From Pseudomonas laurylsulfatiphila (GTDB lineage: Bacteria > Pseudomonadota > Gammaproteobacteria > Pseudomonadales > Pseudomonadaceae): DNA of 64,000 nucleotides. The translations under genes and the position numbers were made by a program. This document shows positions 16,953-26,162 of this stretch, one piece after another. The stretch covers positions 434,001 to 498,000 of the forward strand of contig NZ_NIRS01000001.1 of the NCBI RefSeq assembly GCF_002934665.1, given 5' to 3'. Each line of letters starts with the position of its first letter. The first letter of the stretch is position 1. A model generated the notes under the pieces. That model did not search any database. It was not told the origin of the DNA and was given only the letters and a program-made list of their open reading frames with translations.

Positions 16953-18239
16953 ATGTCCAACGACTCCCTTTTCAACAGCTCCAACGCAGTGGCGGACGTT
17001 GCCGTGATCGGCGCCGGCATCATCGGCGTCGCTTGCGCCCTGCGCCTGGCGCGCCAGGGCCGGCGGGTGGTGGTCATCGATCAACAGGAGCCCGGCCGTG
17101 GCGCCTCGTTCGGCAATGCCGGGCACCTGGCGACCGAACAAGTGTTCCCCATCGCCGACCTGTCCATCCTCAAGCGCCTGCCGGCCATGCTCATGGACCC
17201 GATGGGCCCGCTGCGCCTGGACTGGAAATACATGCCTCGGGCCTTGCCCTGGTTCGCACGCCTGCTGCTGAACCTGCGCCCGGCGCCGTTCCAGCGCACC
17301 GTGGTCGGCATCCGCGCGCTCAATGAAAGCAGCCTGGGTGCCTGGCACCGCTTACTGCAGGCGATCGACCGTCCCGAACTGATGAAGGAAGACGGCTCGT
17401 TACTAGTGTTTGAGCGCGCCGACTCGCAACAGGCCATCGAGGCGCTACAGGTGCGCATGCGCCAGCAGCAGGTGCCGGTGGATTTCTGGCAGGCCAAGGC
17501 TGTGCGCGATGCGGCGCCGCAACTGAGCGAGCAGATCCAGGGTGGATTGTTCTTCCCGCGCACCGGGCATTTTCTCGATCCCTTCCGGGTGGTCGGCGAG
17601 CTGGTCCGCGCGGCCAAAAGCAGCGGCGTGCAGTTCCTCAAGCTGCGGGTCGAGGGTGGGCAATTGAGTGAACACGGCGTGTCGTTGATCACCGATCAGG
17701 GCCGGCTCACCAGCCACCAGGTGCTGATCGCCTGCGGCGCGCATTCCGCGAAACTCACGGCCATGCTGACCGGCAAGAAGGTGCCGCTGGACACCGAACG
17801 CGGCTATCACCTGATGCTGCCCCACGAACACGGGCGCCTGCCGTTCGCCGTTACGTCACTGGAACGCAAGTTCATCATGACGCCGATGGCAGACGGGCTG
17901 CGCCTGGCCGGCACCGTTGAATTCGCCGGCCTGGAGTGCCCGCCGACCATGGAGCGCGCCTGGCAATTGCATCGCCTGAGCAAAGGCCTGTTCAAACGCG
18001 ACCTGAGCGCAGAAGCCGCCACGCCATGGATGGGTTTCCGCCCCTCCCTGCCCGACTCCCTGCCGATCATCGACCGGGTCTGCGACGGCAAGGTCCTGCT
18101 CGCCTTCGGCCATCAGCACCTGGGGTTGACCCAGGCGGCGGTCACGGCGGAGATGATCGCGCAAATGGCCTCACCCTTGACCGACGCCCAGCCCCACAGT
18201 CTGCCGGCGACGGCGCCGTACCGGCTGGATCGATTCTGA
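16953..18239 (+). CDS. D-hydroxyproline dehydrogenase/oxidase (FAD, DAO family)
   Basis: Oxidises cis-4-hydroxy-D-proline to 1-pyrroline-4-hydroxy-2-carboxylate. FAD-dependent DadA-like oxidoreductase of 428 residues. The dinucleotide-binding motif DVAVIGAGIIGVACALRLA is at about residues 14-32, GRGASFGNAGHL follows, and the C-terminal FAD region has MGFRPSLPDSLPIIDR and AFGHQHLGLTQA. It is a single-gene type, unlike the multi-subunit versions in some pseudomonads. It is the last gene of the cluster and probably delivers electrons to the membrane quinone pool or to oxygen. Confidence 0.9.
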   Translation: MSNDSLFNSSNAVADVAVIGAGIIGVACALRLARQGRRVVVIDQQEPGRGASFGNAGHLATEQVFPIADLSILKRLPAMLMDPMGPLRLDWKYMPRALPWFARLLLNLRPAPFQRTVVGIRALNESSLGAWHRLLQAIDRPELMKEDGSLLVFERADSQQAIEALQVRMRQQQVPVDFWQAKAVRDAAPQLSEQIQGGLFFPRTGHFLDPFRVVGELVRAAKSSGVQFLKLRVEGGQLSEHGVSLITDQGRLTSHQVLIACGAHSAKLTAMLTGKKVPLDTERGYHLMLPHEHGRLPFAVTSLERKFIMTPMADGLRLAGTVEFAGLECPPTMERAWQLHRLSKGLFKRDLSAEAATPWMGFRPSLPDSLPIIDRVCDGKVLLAFGHQHLGLTQAAVTAEMIAQMASPLTDAQPHSLPATAPYRLDRF

Positions 18240-18410
18240 GTTCAACGACAGCCGGCACGGGCCCCTTGCCGACAGGGTAAAGGGTGGGCGAACAGGGGGG
18301 ACTTGCCTGGGGTCATTCATCACAAGCAGGGCATTGCGCGACCCACGGCGGCTTCGTGGAGTTTTTTTTGAATCGGGGCTTTCCTAGGGAGATGTCGGAT
18401 CGGTAACCGC

Positions 18411-18499
18411 AGGCAACGGCGCAAGGTCTTGTAGCTTTCATGAAGTAACCCTGACGCCCTTTAAACACGAGCCCTGTGGCGAGGGGGCTTGCCCCCGGC
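18411..18499. repeat. dispersed 59-bp element plus REP variant
   Basis: Positions 18411-18469 (AGGCAACGGCGCAAGG ... TTTAAACACG) align without gaps to 38331-38389 with 47 of 59 identities. A REP variant, CTGTGGCGAGGGGGCTTGCCCCC, follows directly at 18475-18499. Both copies of the element sit just before a REP. The rest of the 425-bp gap 18240-18664 shows no gene; an A/T-rich patch with a T8 run is at about 18362. Confidence 0.6.
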
Positions 18500-18664
18500 A
18501 AACATTTAAAAATCCAGAAGTCAGCCTACAAACATATGAATTTCTCCTAATGTTTGACTGATTTAAGCTTGCCCCCACTCCTCCCCGCAGGAGCCCGTTT
18601 CGTCGGTAAGCCTGATTAAAAGGCGATCCTAAAAACAATGTGTCTGCCGACCCAAGGAATTCCC

Positions 18665-18727
18665 ATGTCATTTACGTTCGCACGTTTGCGTGCCGGTCGT
18701 TGCGCTTGTGTTGGAGGTGATCAATGA
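18665..18727 (+). CDS. 20-residue leader peptide overlapping the permease start
   Basis: ATG 18665 is preceded by AAGGAA at good distance and opens a 20-codon frame (MSFTFARLRAGRCACVGGDQ). It ends at TGA 18725-18727 and overlaps the ATG of the permease by ATGA. The permease Shine-Dalgarno GGAGGTGAT lies inside the last codons of the small frame. This geometry implies translational coupling. The peptide is Arg- and Cys-rich (three Arg, two Cys), so a leader or attenuator role is possible. No homologue is recognised. Confidence 0.45.
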   Translation: MSFTFARLRAGRCACVGGDQ

Positions 18728-20205
18728 CCTCCTCCCCCTCACGGCAAAATGCCGATGAAAACCTGCTGCACAGCCAGGGTTATGCCCAGGAACTGCATCG
18801 TGGCTTGTCCCTCTGGTCGTCGTTTTCGGTGGGTTTTGCCACAGTGTCGCCGGTCGTGGGTATCTATTCGGTGATGTCCCTGGGCGCCATGAGCGCCGGG
18901 CCGTCCTGGGTGTGGATCGTGCCGTTGTGCCTGGCGCTGCAATTGCTCGTTGCACTGGTCTATGCCGAACTGGCCTCGCAATATCCGCTGGCCGGCGGTT
19001 GCTACCAGTGGGTCAAGCGCCTGGCCGGCGACCGCTGGGCCTGGTTCACCGGCTTCATGTACCTGGCCTCGGCGCTGGCTTCGCTGACCACCGTGGCCTA
19101 CCTCGGCGGTTTCTGGTTGTGGCTGTTTTTCACCGGTGAGCCACCGTCGGCCAATGCCCAGGTGTTCTGTGGCGCGGTGCTGTTGTTGGTGGGTTTGGGC
19201 GTGAACCTGTTCGGGATCAACCCGCTCAAGCATTTCGTCAACGCCGGCATCGTCGCCGAAGCCATTGCCTCGATTGGCATTGGCGTGCTGTTGCTGCTGT
19301 TCTTCCGCAACCATTCGTTGTCGTTGCTGTTTGAAGGCTTGCCGGCCACCGGCAACGCTGACGGTTCGTATTTCTCCGGTTTCCTGACGGCGATGGCGGT
19401 CGGTGGCTGGGCGTTCCTCGGGTTTGATGCCTGCTCGCAAGTGTCGGAAGAAACCGCCGACGCCCGTACCTCAACGCCGCGTGCGATTCTGCGTTCAATG
19501 ATCCTGGTCGGCCTGACCGTGATGCTAACCGCGTTCGCCGTGACGCTGTCCTACACCAACACTGCCGGCATGGTGTCGGGGCAGATCATCGACCCGGTCA
19601 CCCCAGCCGTCGTCGACGCCTTCGGTGCGTGGTCGGAGCGTCCATTTGTGGGCATCGTGCTGGTGGCGTTCATCGCTTGCGTGGTGTCGGTGCAGACCTA
19701 CATCGGTCGCGCCGTGTTCGGCATGGCCCGCGATTCGATCCTGCCGGCCTCGGCGCTGTTGCGTCAGGTCGATAAGCGCAAGGTGCCGTTCGCAGCCATG
19801 GTCTTCAGCACCCTTTTTGCCAGTTTCGGCCTGGCGCTGGGCTTGAACGCGACCGCCGTTGGCACCCTGATTGCGTTCGGCAGCGGCGGCTTCTTCGTGG
19901 TGTTTTTGATCGTCGTGTCCTGCGCCCTGCTCGCTCGCCTGAGTGGTCGCTGGAAACCCGAGCCTGGCGTGTTCAGCCTCGGCCGCTGGGGGCTGCTGGT
20001 GAACGTTGTCGCGTTCGTGTGGCTGGTGTTCGAAGCCATCAACGTTGCCTGGCCCAGGGAATCGCTGGCACCACCGGGCGCGCCGTGGTTCCAGGTGTGG
20101 GCGGTAATCCTGGTGTTCTCGGTGCTGGCAGTACTGGGCCTGCTTTACATGGTCTGGGCCAAGCCGTATCTGCGCACCGCCACCCCACAACTGCGCACCG
20201 AATAA
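18724..20205 (+). CDS. APC superfamily permease, substrate unknown
   Basis: Inner-membrane permease of 493 residues with about 12 helices. It is of the amino acid/amine (GABA- or ethanolamine-like) APC type: WSSFSVGFATVSPVVGIYS in helix 1, YAELASQYPLAGGCYQW after helix 2, and GFDACSQVSEETADARTSTPRAIL as the conserved cytoplasmic loop. It is followed by an iron alcohol dehydrogenase and an aldehyde dehydrogenase on the same strand. Together these suggest uptake and oxidation of an amino alcohol or similar compound. The start overlaps a short upstream frame. Confidence 0.82.
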   Translation: MTSSPSRQNADENLLHSQGYAQELHRGLSLWSSFSVGFATVSPVVGIYSVMSLGAMSAGPSWVWIVPLCLALQLLVALVYAELASQYPLAGGCYQWVKRLAGDRWAWFTGFMYLASALASLTTVAYLGGFWLWLFFTGEPPSANAQVFCGAVLLLVGLGVNLFGINPLKHFVNAGIVAEAIASIGIGVLLLLFFRNHSLSLLFEGLPATGNADGSYFSGFLTAMAVGGWAFLGFDACSQVSEETADARTSTPRAILRSMILVGLTVMLTAFAVTLSYTNTAGMVSGQIIDPVTPAVVDAFGAWSERPFVGIVLVAFIACVVSVQTYIGRAVFGMARDSILPASALLRQVDKRKVPFAAMVFSTLFASFGLALGLNATAVGTLIAFGSGGFFVVFLIVVSCALLARLSGRWKPEPGVFSLGRWGLLVNVVAFVWLVFEAINVAWPRESLAPPGAPWFQVWAVILVFSVLAVLGLLYMVWAKPYLRTATPQLRTE

Positions 20206-20266
20206 CACCCCCTGTCTTGTTGTGTGAGGCCCACGGTTGATGGGCCTCGCCGATCCGGAGTTTCAA

Positions 20267-21457
20267 ATGTCTGTTCATTATTGGAATTACCCTACAGAAA
20301 TTTTCTGTGGGCCGGGCGCGCTCGACCTGCTGGCCGAGCGTTGCAACCTGTTGGGCATGCGCAACCCGCTGCTGGTCACCGACCCTGGCATGCTCGCACT
20401 GGAAGCACTGGCGCTGCTGAAGGCCCGACTGACCGAGGCACGGATTCCATTCACGGTGTTCAGCGACCTCGCCAGCAACCCGAGCATGGACGACGTGGCC
20501 CGTGGCGTTGCCGCCTACCACGCCGGGCAACACGATTCGCTGATCACCCTCGGTGGCGGCAGCGCGATGGATGCTGCCAAAGGCATCAGCCTCGCGGCCG
20601 TCGACCCTGAAGGCCTGGTGCGCTTCGAGTGGTCGCAAGTGATGGCCCACTACGCGAGCCTGGCGGATTTCACACGCCTGAACCTGCCACGCCTGATCGC
20701 CCTGCCTACCACCGCCGGCACCGGTTCCGAACTGGGTCGCGAAGCCGTGCTGACCCAGAGCGAACTGAACATCAAGCGTGTGATCAGCCACCCGGAAATG
20801 CTCCCGGCCACGGTGATCCTCGATCCCGTACTGACCCGCGGCCTGCCAGCAGCGCTGACCGCCGCGACGGGCATGGACGCACTGACCCACCACATCGAAG
20901 CCTTCTGCTCGCCGCTGTATCACCCGATGTCCTCCGGCGTGGCCGTCGAAGGTGTTCGCCTGATCCAGCAGCATCTGCTCAATGCCTACACCGATGGCCA
21001 GGACCTGGTCGCCCGCGAAGGCATGCTGGTGGCCTCGGCCATGGCAGCGGTGGCGTTCCAGAAAGGCCTGGGCGGCGTGCATGCCCTCGCCCATCCGCTG
21101 GGTGCGCGTTATCACAAGCATCACGGATTGCTCAACGCGATCCTGTTGCCCTACGTGTTAATCGCCAACCGTGACACCATCAGCCCGGACATCGCACGGC
21201 TGGCCCGCTACCTGGAACTGCCGCAGGCGGACTTCCAAGGCTTCCTCGACTGGGTGCTGGAGTTGCGTCAACGGCTCGGGATTCCCCACTGCCTGGAGGA
21301 AATCGGTCTCGACGCCAAGGCGGCAGACTGGGTCGGGGAACAAGCGCTCGCCGACATTTCTTCTTCCGACACCAACGCCTGCGTCCTCAGCGCCGCCGAC
21401 TACAGCCAGATCTTTCGCAACGCAGTCAAGGGCGTCCTGCCAGGAGTATCCGCATGA
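20267..21457 (+). CDS. iron-containing alcohol dehydrogenase
   Basis: NAD(P)-dependent group III alcohol dehydrogenase of 396 residues. The nucleotide-binding motif LGGGSAMDAAKGI and the family signature LPTTAGTGSELG are present. Metal ligands are visible as Asp and His in GMDALTHHIEAF and two His in the stretch GGVHALAHPLGARYHKHHG. ATG 20267 has CGGAG upstream. The stop overlaps the start of the aldehyde dehydrogenase by ATGA. The pair should take an alcohol through the aldehyde to the acid; the actual alcohol is not evident. Confidence 0.88.
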   Translation: MSVHYWNYPTEIFCGPGALDLLAERCNLLGMRNPLLVTDPGMLALEALALLKARLTEARIPFTVFSDLASNPSMDDVARGVAAYHAGQHDSLITLGGGSAMDAAKGISLAAVDPEGLVRFEWSQVMAHYASLADFTRLNLPRLIALPTTAGTGSELGREAVLTQSELNIKRVISHPEMLPATVILDPVLTRGLPAALTAATGMDALTHHIEAFCSPLYHPMSSGVAVEGVRLIQQHLLNAYTDGQDLVAREGMLVASAMAAVAFQKGLGGVHALAHPLGARYHKHHGLLNAILLPYVLIANRDTISPDIARLARYLELPQADFQGFLDWVLELRQRLGIPHCLEEIGLDAKAADWVGEQALADISSSDTNACVLSAADYSQIFRNAVKGVLPGVSA

Positions 21458-22887
21458 CCCACGCACATTACATCGACGGACACTGGGTGGCGGGCGAAGG
21501 TGCCGAGCTGATCACCGTGTTCGACCCGTCCCTCGGCCAACCCTTTGCCGAATTCATGGCCTCCAGCACGGCACAAGTGGATCAAGCCATCGCCGCCGCG
21601 CGCCGGGCGCTGCCTGCCTGGCGCAACATCAGCGCGAGCGAACGCGCCGCCTACCTGCGTGGCTTCGCCGAGCAGATCGAACAGCGCCGTGAAAGCCTGA
21701 TCGCACTGCAAATGCAGAACAACGGCAAACCGCATCACGAGGCGGTCGTCGACATCGACGACGCCGTGTCTACCTTCACCTATTACGCTGGCCTTGCCGA
21801 AGGACTCGCGGATCAGCAGCGCCGTGAAGTGGCCCTGTCCGTGCCCGGTTTCACCTCCCACACACGCCTGGAACCAGTGGGTGTGGTCGGCTTGATCGTG
21901 CCGTGGAACTTCCCGTTGGTCACCAGTGCCTGGAAGCTTGCACCGGCCCTGGCCGCCGGTTGCACCGTAGTGCTCAAGCCTTCGGAAATCACCCCGCTGA
22001 TCGAACAGACTTACGGCCACATCGCCGAGGCACTGGGCTTACCGGCGGGCGTACTCAACATCGTCGGTGGCAAGGCTGAAACCGGTGCGGCGTTGAGCAA
22101 TCACCCCGGCATCAACAAGCTCTCGTTCACTGGTAGCAATGCCGTTGGCGGCCAGGTGATGCGCAGCAGCGCCGCCCACTGCCGGCCGGTCACCCTGGAG
22201 TTGGGCGGCAAGTCGGCCATCGTGGTGTTCGACGATTGCGACCTCGATCAGGCCGTGGAATGGATCGTCGCCGGCATCTGCTGGAACGCCGGCCAGATGT
22301 GCTCGGCCACCTCGCGCCTGCTGGTGCAGGACAACATCGCCGATACGCTGACCGAACGCTTGAAAGTAGCCCTGGAAAAACTGCGTGTGGGCAACCCGCT
22401 CACTGGCGAAGTTGACATGGGCCCGCTGACCAGCCAGGCGCAATGGAACAAGGTCAACGAGTACTTCGCCATCGCCCGCGCCGAAGGCCTGCACTGTGCG
22501 GCCGGTGGCGACGTGCTGCCTGATTTGGGCTGGTTCGTCTGCCCGACGCTGTACACCGACGTGCCGTTGAACAGCCGTTTGTGGAGTGAAGAAATCTTTG
22601 GCCCGGTGCTGTGCAGCCATCGCTTCAGTTCAGAAGAGCAAGCTTTGTCGCTGGCCAACGACAGCCGTTTTGGCCTGGTCGCCACGGTGATCAGCGCCGA
22701 CCTGGAACGTGCCGAACGTGTCGCCAATACGCTGGAAGTCGGTCATGTGTGGATCAACTCGATCCAGGCCGTGTTCGTCGAAACGTCGTGGGGCGGCACC
22801 AAGGGCAGCGGCATCGGCCGCGAACTCGGGCCGTGGGGTTTGTCGGCCTATCAGTCGGTCAAGCACGTCACCCGCTGCCTGGGCTGA
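21454..22887 (+). CDS. NAD-dependent aldehyde dehydrogenase (betaine-aldehyde type)
   Basis: Oxidises an aldehyde to its acid; 477 residues, standard length. Motifs in order: GVVGLIVPWNFPLVTSAWK (coenzyme site), LSFTGSNAVGG, LELGGKSAIVV (catalytic Glu), NAGQMCSATSR (catalytic Cys) and EEIFGPVLC. Closest in pattern to betaine- or aminoaldehyde dehydrogenases. It is translationally coupled to the preceding alcohol dehydrogenase, whose product it presumably uses. Its end is 4 bp from the stop of the convergent LysR gene. Confidence 0.9.
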   Translation: MTHAHYIDGHWVAGEGAELITVFDPSLGQPFAEFMASSTAQVDQAIAAARRALPAWRNISASERAAYLRGFAEQIEQRRESLIALQMQNNGKPHHEAVVDIDDAVSTFTYYAGLAEGLADQQRREVALSVPGFTSHTRLEPVGVVGLIVPWNFPLVTSAWKLAPALAAGCTVVLKPSEITPLIEQTYGHIAEALGLPAGVLNIVGGKAETGAALSNHPGINKLSFTGSNAVGGQVMRSSAAHCRPVTLELGGKSAIVVFDDCDLDQAVEWIVAGICWNAGQMCSATSRLLVQDNIADTLTERLKVALEKLRVGNPLTGEVDMGPLTSQAQWNKVNEYFAIARAEGLHCAAGGDVLPDLGWFVCPTLYTDVPLNSRLWSEEIFGPVLCSHRFSSEEQALSLANDSRFGLVATVISADLERAERVANTLEVGHVWINSIQAVFVETSWGGTKGSGIGRELGPWGLSAYQSVKHVTRCLG

Positions 22888-22891
22888 TTGG

Positions 22892-23767
22892 CTACACGCC
22901 GTGCTCGGCCAGCAAGTCCGCAATAAACGCGCGAACCGCTTCGCTTTGCGGATGGCCGACATGGGTAATCATGCTGTGCTGCACCTCGTAACGCAGCTTC
23001 AAAGGGTGCAACGCCCGCATCTGCCCGCTCTGTAACCACGGCCGGGCGTAATGCGCCGGGAGATACCCCAGATGGGTCCCAGCCAGCACGCCATGGGCCA
23101 CCGCCTCCATGTGGTAGGCGGTGGCTGAAGCGCGATCCGGTGCAATCGGCAGCACCTGATCGACCGGCAGAAAACCGTGGCGAATCCAGTCGCTGGCCTG
23201 GAGCTGTTCCAGGCTCGGCGACGCCACGTCAAACAACGGGTGCGCCTGCCCGCAGAACACCCCGATTTCTTCCGAGTACAGCGGCTGATAGGTCAAGGTC
23301 GGCAACGGCCGGCTGAAGTACGAAATGGCCAGGTCCAGTTGCCCATCAATCACCGCCAGTTCCAACTCCGTCGGCGAGTTGACGAAGATGTGCAGGTGCA
23401 TGTCATGCTCACGCTGATAGAACCGCGCAATGGCGGCATCGATGCGCGCCGTCGGCAAGGTCGCGATATTGTCGGCCAGGCCCACATGAAGATCGCCGAC
23501 CAACCGCCCCGCCAGGTCCTGTGCCTCGTCGCGAAAGGCGTCCACCGCACTGAACATCACCGACGACGCCTTGAGAATGCGCTGGCCCTTTTCGGTCAGG
23601 CGAAACCCGCCCTTGCCGCGCTCGCAGATGCGGTAGCCCAGGCGCTTTTCCAGCCCGGAAATGTGCGTGCTGATGTTCGACTGGCTCATGTTCAACTCGG
23701 CCTGGGCCGCGGTGAACCCACCGCATTTCACGACGATGGAAAAAATGCGCAGCAGGCGCAAATCCAT
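22892..23767 (-). CDS. LysR-family transcriptional regulator
   Basis: LysR regulator of 291 residues. The winged helix is at residues 1-60 (LRLLRIFSIVVKCGGFTAAQAELNMSQSNISTHISGLEKRLG), with a periplasmic-binding-like effector domain from about residue 88 (GDLHVGLADNIATLP). The start at 23767 (MDLRLLRIF) fits the family; GTG seven codons upstream is possible. It is tail-to-tail with the permease/dehydrogenase operon and lies behind the NIPSNAP gene on the same strand. It could therefore control either the dehydrogenase operon or the divergent LeuCD-like genes. Confidence 0.88.
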   Translation of the reverse strand: MDLRLLRIFSIVVKCGGFTAAQAELNMSQSNISTHISGLEKRLGYRICERGKGGFRLTEKGQRILKASSVMFSAVDAFRDEAQDLAGRLVGDLHVGLADNIATLPTARIDAAIARFYQREHDMHLHIFVNSPTELELAVIDGQLDLAISYFSRPLPTLTYQPLYSEEIGVFCGQAHPLFDVASPSLEQLQASDWIRHGFLPVDQVLPIAPDRASATAYHMEAVAHGVLAGTHLGYLPAHYARPWLQSGQMRALHPLKLRYEVQHSMITHVGHPQSEAVRAFIADLLAEHGV

Positions 23768-23864
23768 GTCCGTCACGTTTCTGAGCACTATGTTGTCTCG
23801 ACGTCTTGGGGAGCGCTATTCAACCATCTTGAATTCACCCCTGGCTAGTCGAGCCGTGCCCCCG

Positions 23865-24488
23865 TCACTGCAAGGGCGAGAACGGCGCCGGCAGGTAGAT
23901 CGTCGAGCACATGTCGCGCAGTTGCGGGCCGGAGTTTTCCGGCGGCCAGACGCCGTCGGCGACCGCCTGGGTGCGCACCTGCAAGCGCTGCTCAAGGCTG
24001 GCCCACGGCCAGATGTGCAGGTAACGCGGCAGCGCGCCGTCGGTGGCGTAAAACGCCGCGTACACCGGCGAATACTGCTCGGCGGTTCGCGCCTCGATGG
24101 CGTTGCTCCAGCCGTCGAGTGTCGGCTGCAACCCGCTGCTGACCAGGTCGTAGACGCGCAACTCATAGAACGGACCGTGCGGGCCGGCGTTCAAGGGTTC
24201 GAGGAAGGGAAACAGCGTGTAGTTTTCGATGCGCAGATCTGTGATGAACTCGTTGATTCCAAACGCCCCGCCCCCCAGCAGGAAACGCTCGCGCTCCGCT
24301 TGCCTGAGGTGTTCGTCTCCATAGCCGCGCAGTACGGCAATCTGGTTCAACGGGCCGATCTCCGAGGCCCAGCAGCCTACCAACGTGCCGCCGACTTTCG
24401 GGTCGTCCAGCGCCGCCTCGATCTGCGCCAATGCTTGCGCCACCGTGCGCACGCGCACGGTGAAAGTGATCAATTCAAAAAAACGCAT
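23865..24488 (-). CDS. NIPSNAP family protein
   Basis: Cytoplasmic protein of 207 residues made of two ferredoxin-like NIPSNAP halves: an N-terminal FFELITFTVRVRTVAQALAQI and a second beginning YELRVYDLVSSGLQPTLDGW, with the YLHIWPWASLEQRLQVR region typical of the family. Molecular function of bacterial NIPSNAPs is not settled. The start MRFFELITF at 24488 was taken since upstream codons are not conserved. It is divergent from the LeuC-like gene across 249 bp and followed after 97 bp by LysR, so it probably belongs to one of those regulons. Confidence 0.8.
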   Translation of the reverse strand: MRFFELITFTVRVRTVAQALAQIEAALDDPKVGGTLVGCWASEIGPLNQIAVLRGYGDEHLRQAERERFLLGGGAFGINEFITDLRIENYTLFPFLEPLNAGPHGPFYELRVYDLVSSGLQPTLDGWSNAIEARTAEQYSPVYAAFYATDGALPRYLHIWPWASLEQRLQVRTQAVADGVWPPENSGPQLRDMCSTIYLPAPFSPLQ

Positions 24489-24737
24489 AGCGACTCCGCC
24501 CATCGATTTGCCAAAGCCCACAGCCTAAGGCAGCCCCCGCAGGCGGGATATTGAGAAGAACCCCATCGATTACGGCATTTTCCCCAGTGTTCCAGGTGAT
24601 TTCTTTACGCCGGGCAGCCATCGATCATTCACACAACGTGTTCAATGCCTTCACTTAATGGCGCTTGATGCAGGAATGGCGACGAATATGCTGTGGGTAC
24701 GTTTCCGTGATCTCGCATGACAACAAGAGCCCACACC

Positions 24738-26159
24738 ATGCACAGCCCCAGAACGCTCTACCAGAAACATATCGACAGTCACACCGTCTGCGCCCTCGAC
24801 GATCAGGGCCACGTGCTGCTGTACATCGACCGCCAGGTCGCCAACGAATACACCAGCCCGCAAGCCTTCAGCGGCATGCGCGATGCGGGTCGCAAAGCCT
24901 GGCGGCCGAGCGCGACGCTGGCGGTGGTCGACCACGTCAATCCCACGGCGCCGACACGCGTTGCCGCCATGCCGGACGCCGGCGGTGCCCGCCAGGTGTC
25001 CTACTTCGAAGAAAACTGCCGCGACTTCGGCATCGAACTGTTCGATGTGCTGGACAAGCGCCAGGGCATCGAGCACGTCGTGGCCCCCGAGCAGGGCTTT
25101 ATCCTGCCCGGCATGGTCGTTGCCGCCGGCGACAGCCACACCACCACCTACGGTGCCCTGGGTGCCTTCGGTTTCGGCATCGGCACCTCGGAAATCGAAC
25201 ACCTGCTGGCCTCGCAAACCCTGGTCTACAAGTGCCTGAAGACGATGCGCGTAACGGTCAATGGCCTGCTCGGGCCTGGCGTGACGTCCAAGGACATCAT
25301 CATGGCCCTGATCGAGAAAATCGGCGCTTCGGGCGCCACCGGTTACGCCATCGAGTTCGCCGGCCCGGCGATCAGCGACCTCAGCGTCGAAGCGCGCATG
25401 ACAATCTGCAACATGGCCGTCGAGGCCGGCGCCCGAGGCGCGTTCATGGCCCCGGATGACAAGGTCTTCGCCTACCTGCAATGCAAGCCCCGTGCACCCC
25501 GGGGCCAGCTTTGGGAACAGGCCGTCGCAACATGGCGCGGCCTGCACAGCGACGAAGGTGCGGTGTTCGATCGCGAAGTCACCCTGCATGTCGCGGCGCT
25601 CGAACCCATGGTCACCTGGGGCACCAGCCCCGATCAGGCCGCGCCGGTGGGCGGGCATGTGCCGGACCCGGCCGCGCAACCGGACCTGATCCTGCGTCAG
25701 GGCATGCAACGCGCCTTGCACTACATGGGCCTGGAGCCGGGCATGCCGCTCAGCGACGTGGTGATCAGCCACGCTTTCATCGGCTCGTGCACCAATGCGC
25801 GCATCGAGGACCTGCGCGATGTCGCCCGCGTCGTGCGCGGCAAACGGGTGGCGGCCCACGTGCGGGCCATGATTGTTCCCGGTTCGACGATGGTGCGTGA
25901 CCAGGCCGAAGACGAAGGGCTGGCGCAGATCTTCCTCGACGCCGGTTTTGAATGGCGCCAGTCGGGTTGCTCGATGTGCCTGGCCATGAATGACGACGTG
26001 CTCGCCCCCGGTGATCGTTGTGCGTCAAGCACCAACCGCAACTTCGAAGGCCGGCAAGGCGCCGGTGCGCGCACCCATTTGATGAGCCCGGCCATGGTCG
26101 CCGCCGCAGCGATTACCGGGCACTTGACCGACGTGCGCACCTTCGCGCTGGAGGCTTGA
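24738..26159 (+). CDS. LeuC-like dehydratase large subunit (aconitase superfamily, paralogue)
   Basis: Iron-sulfur hydro-lyase large subunit of 473 residues. The three cluster cysteines are in IGSCTNARIEDL and GCSMCLAMN; VAAGDSHTTTYGALGAFGFGIGTSE and STNRNFEGRQG are further aconitase/IPM-isomerase signatures. No leuA or leuB is adjacent, and the genes have their own regulators. This is therefore more likely a catabolic paralogue than the leucine enzyme. Candidate substrates are 2-hydroxy acids such as citramalate, dimethylmalate or isopropylmalate. ATG 24738 (MHSPRTLYQKH) was chosen over ATG 24717. Confidence 0.82.
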   Translation: MHSPRTLYQKHIDSHTVCALDDQGHVLLYIDRQVANEYTSPQAFSGMRDAGRKAWRPSATLAVVDHVNPTAPTRVAAMPDAGGARQVSYFEENCRDFGIELFDVLDKRQGIEHVVAPEQGFILPGMVVAAGDSHTTTYGALGAFGFGIGTSEIEHLLASQTLVYKCLKTMRVTVNGLLGPGVTSKDIIMALIEKIGASGATGYAIEFAGPAISDLSVEARMTICNMAVEAGARGAFMAPDDKVFAYLQCKPRAPRGQLWEQAVATWRGLHSDEGAVFDREVTLHVAALEPMVTWGTSPDQAAPVGGHVPDPAAQPDLILRQGMQRALHYMGLEPGMPLSDVVISHAFIGSCTNARIEDLRDVARVVRGKRVAAHVRAMIVPGSTMVRDQAEDEGLAQIFLDAGFEWRQSGCSMCLAMNDDVLAPGDRCASSTNRNFEGRQGAGARTHLMSPAMVAAAAITGHLTDVRTFALEA

Positions 26160-26162
26160 ACC

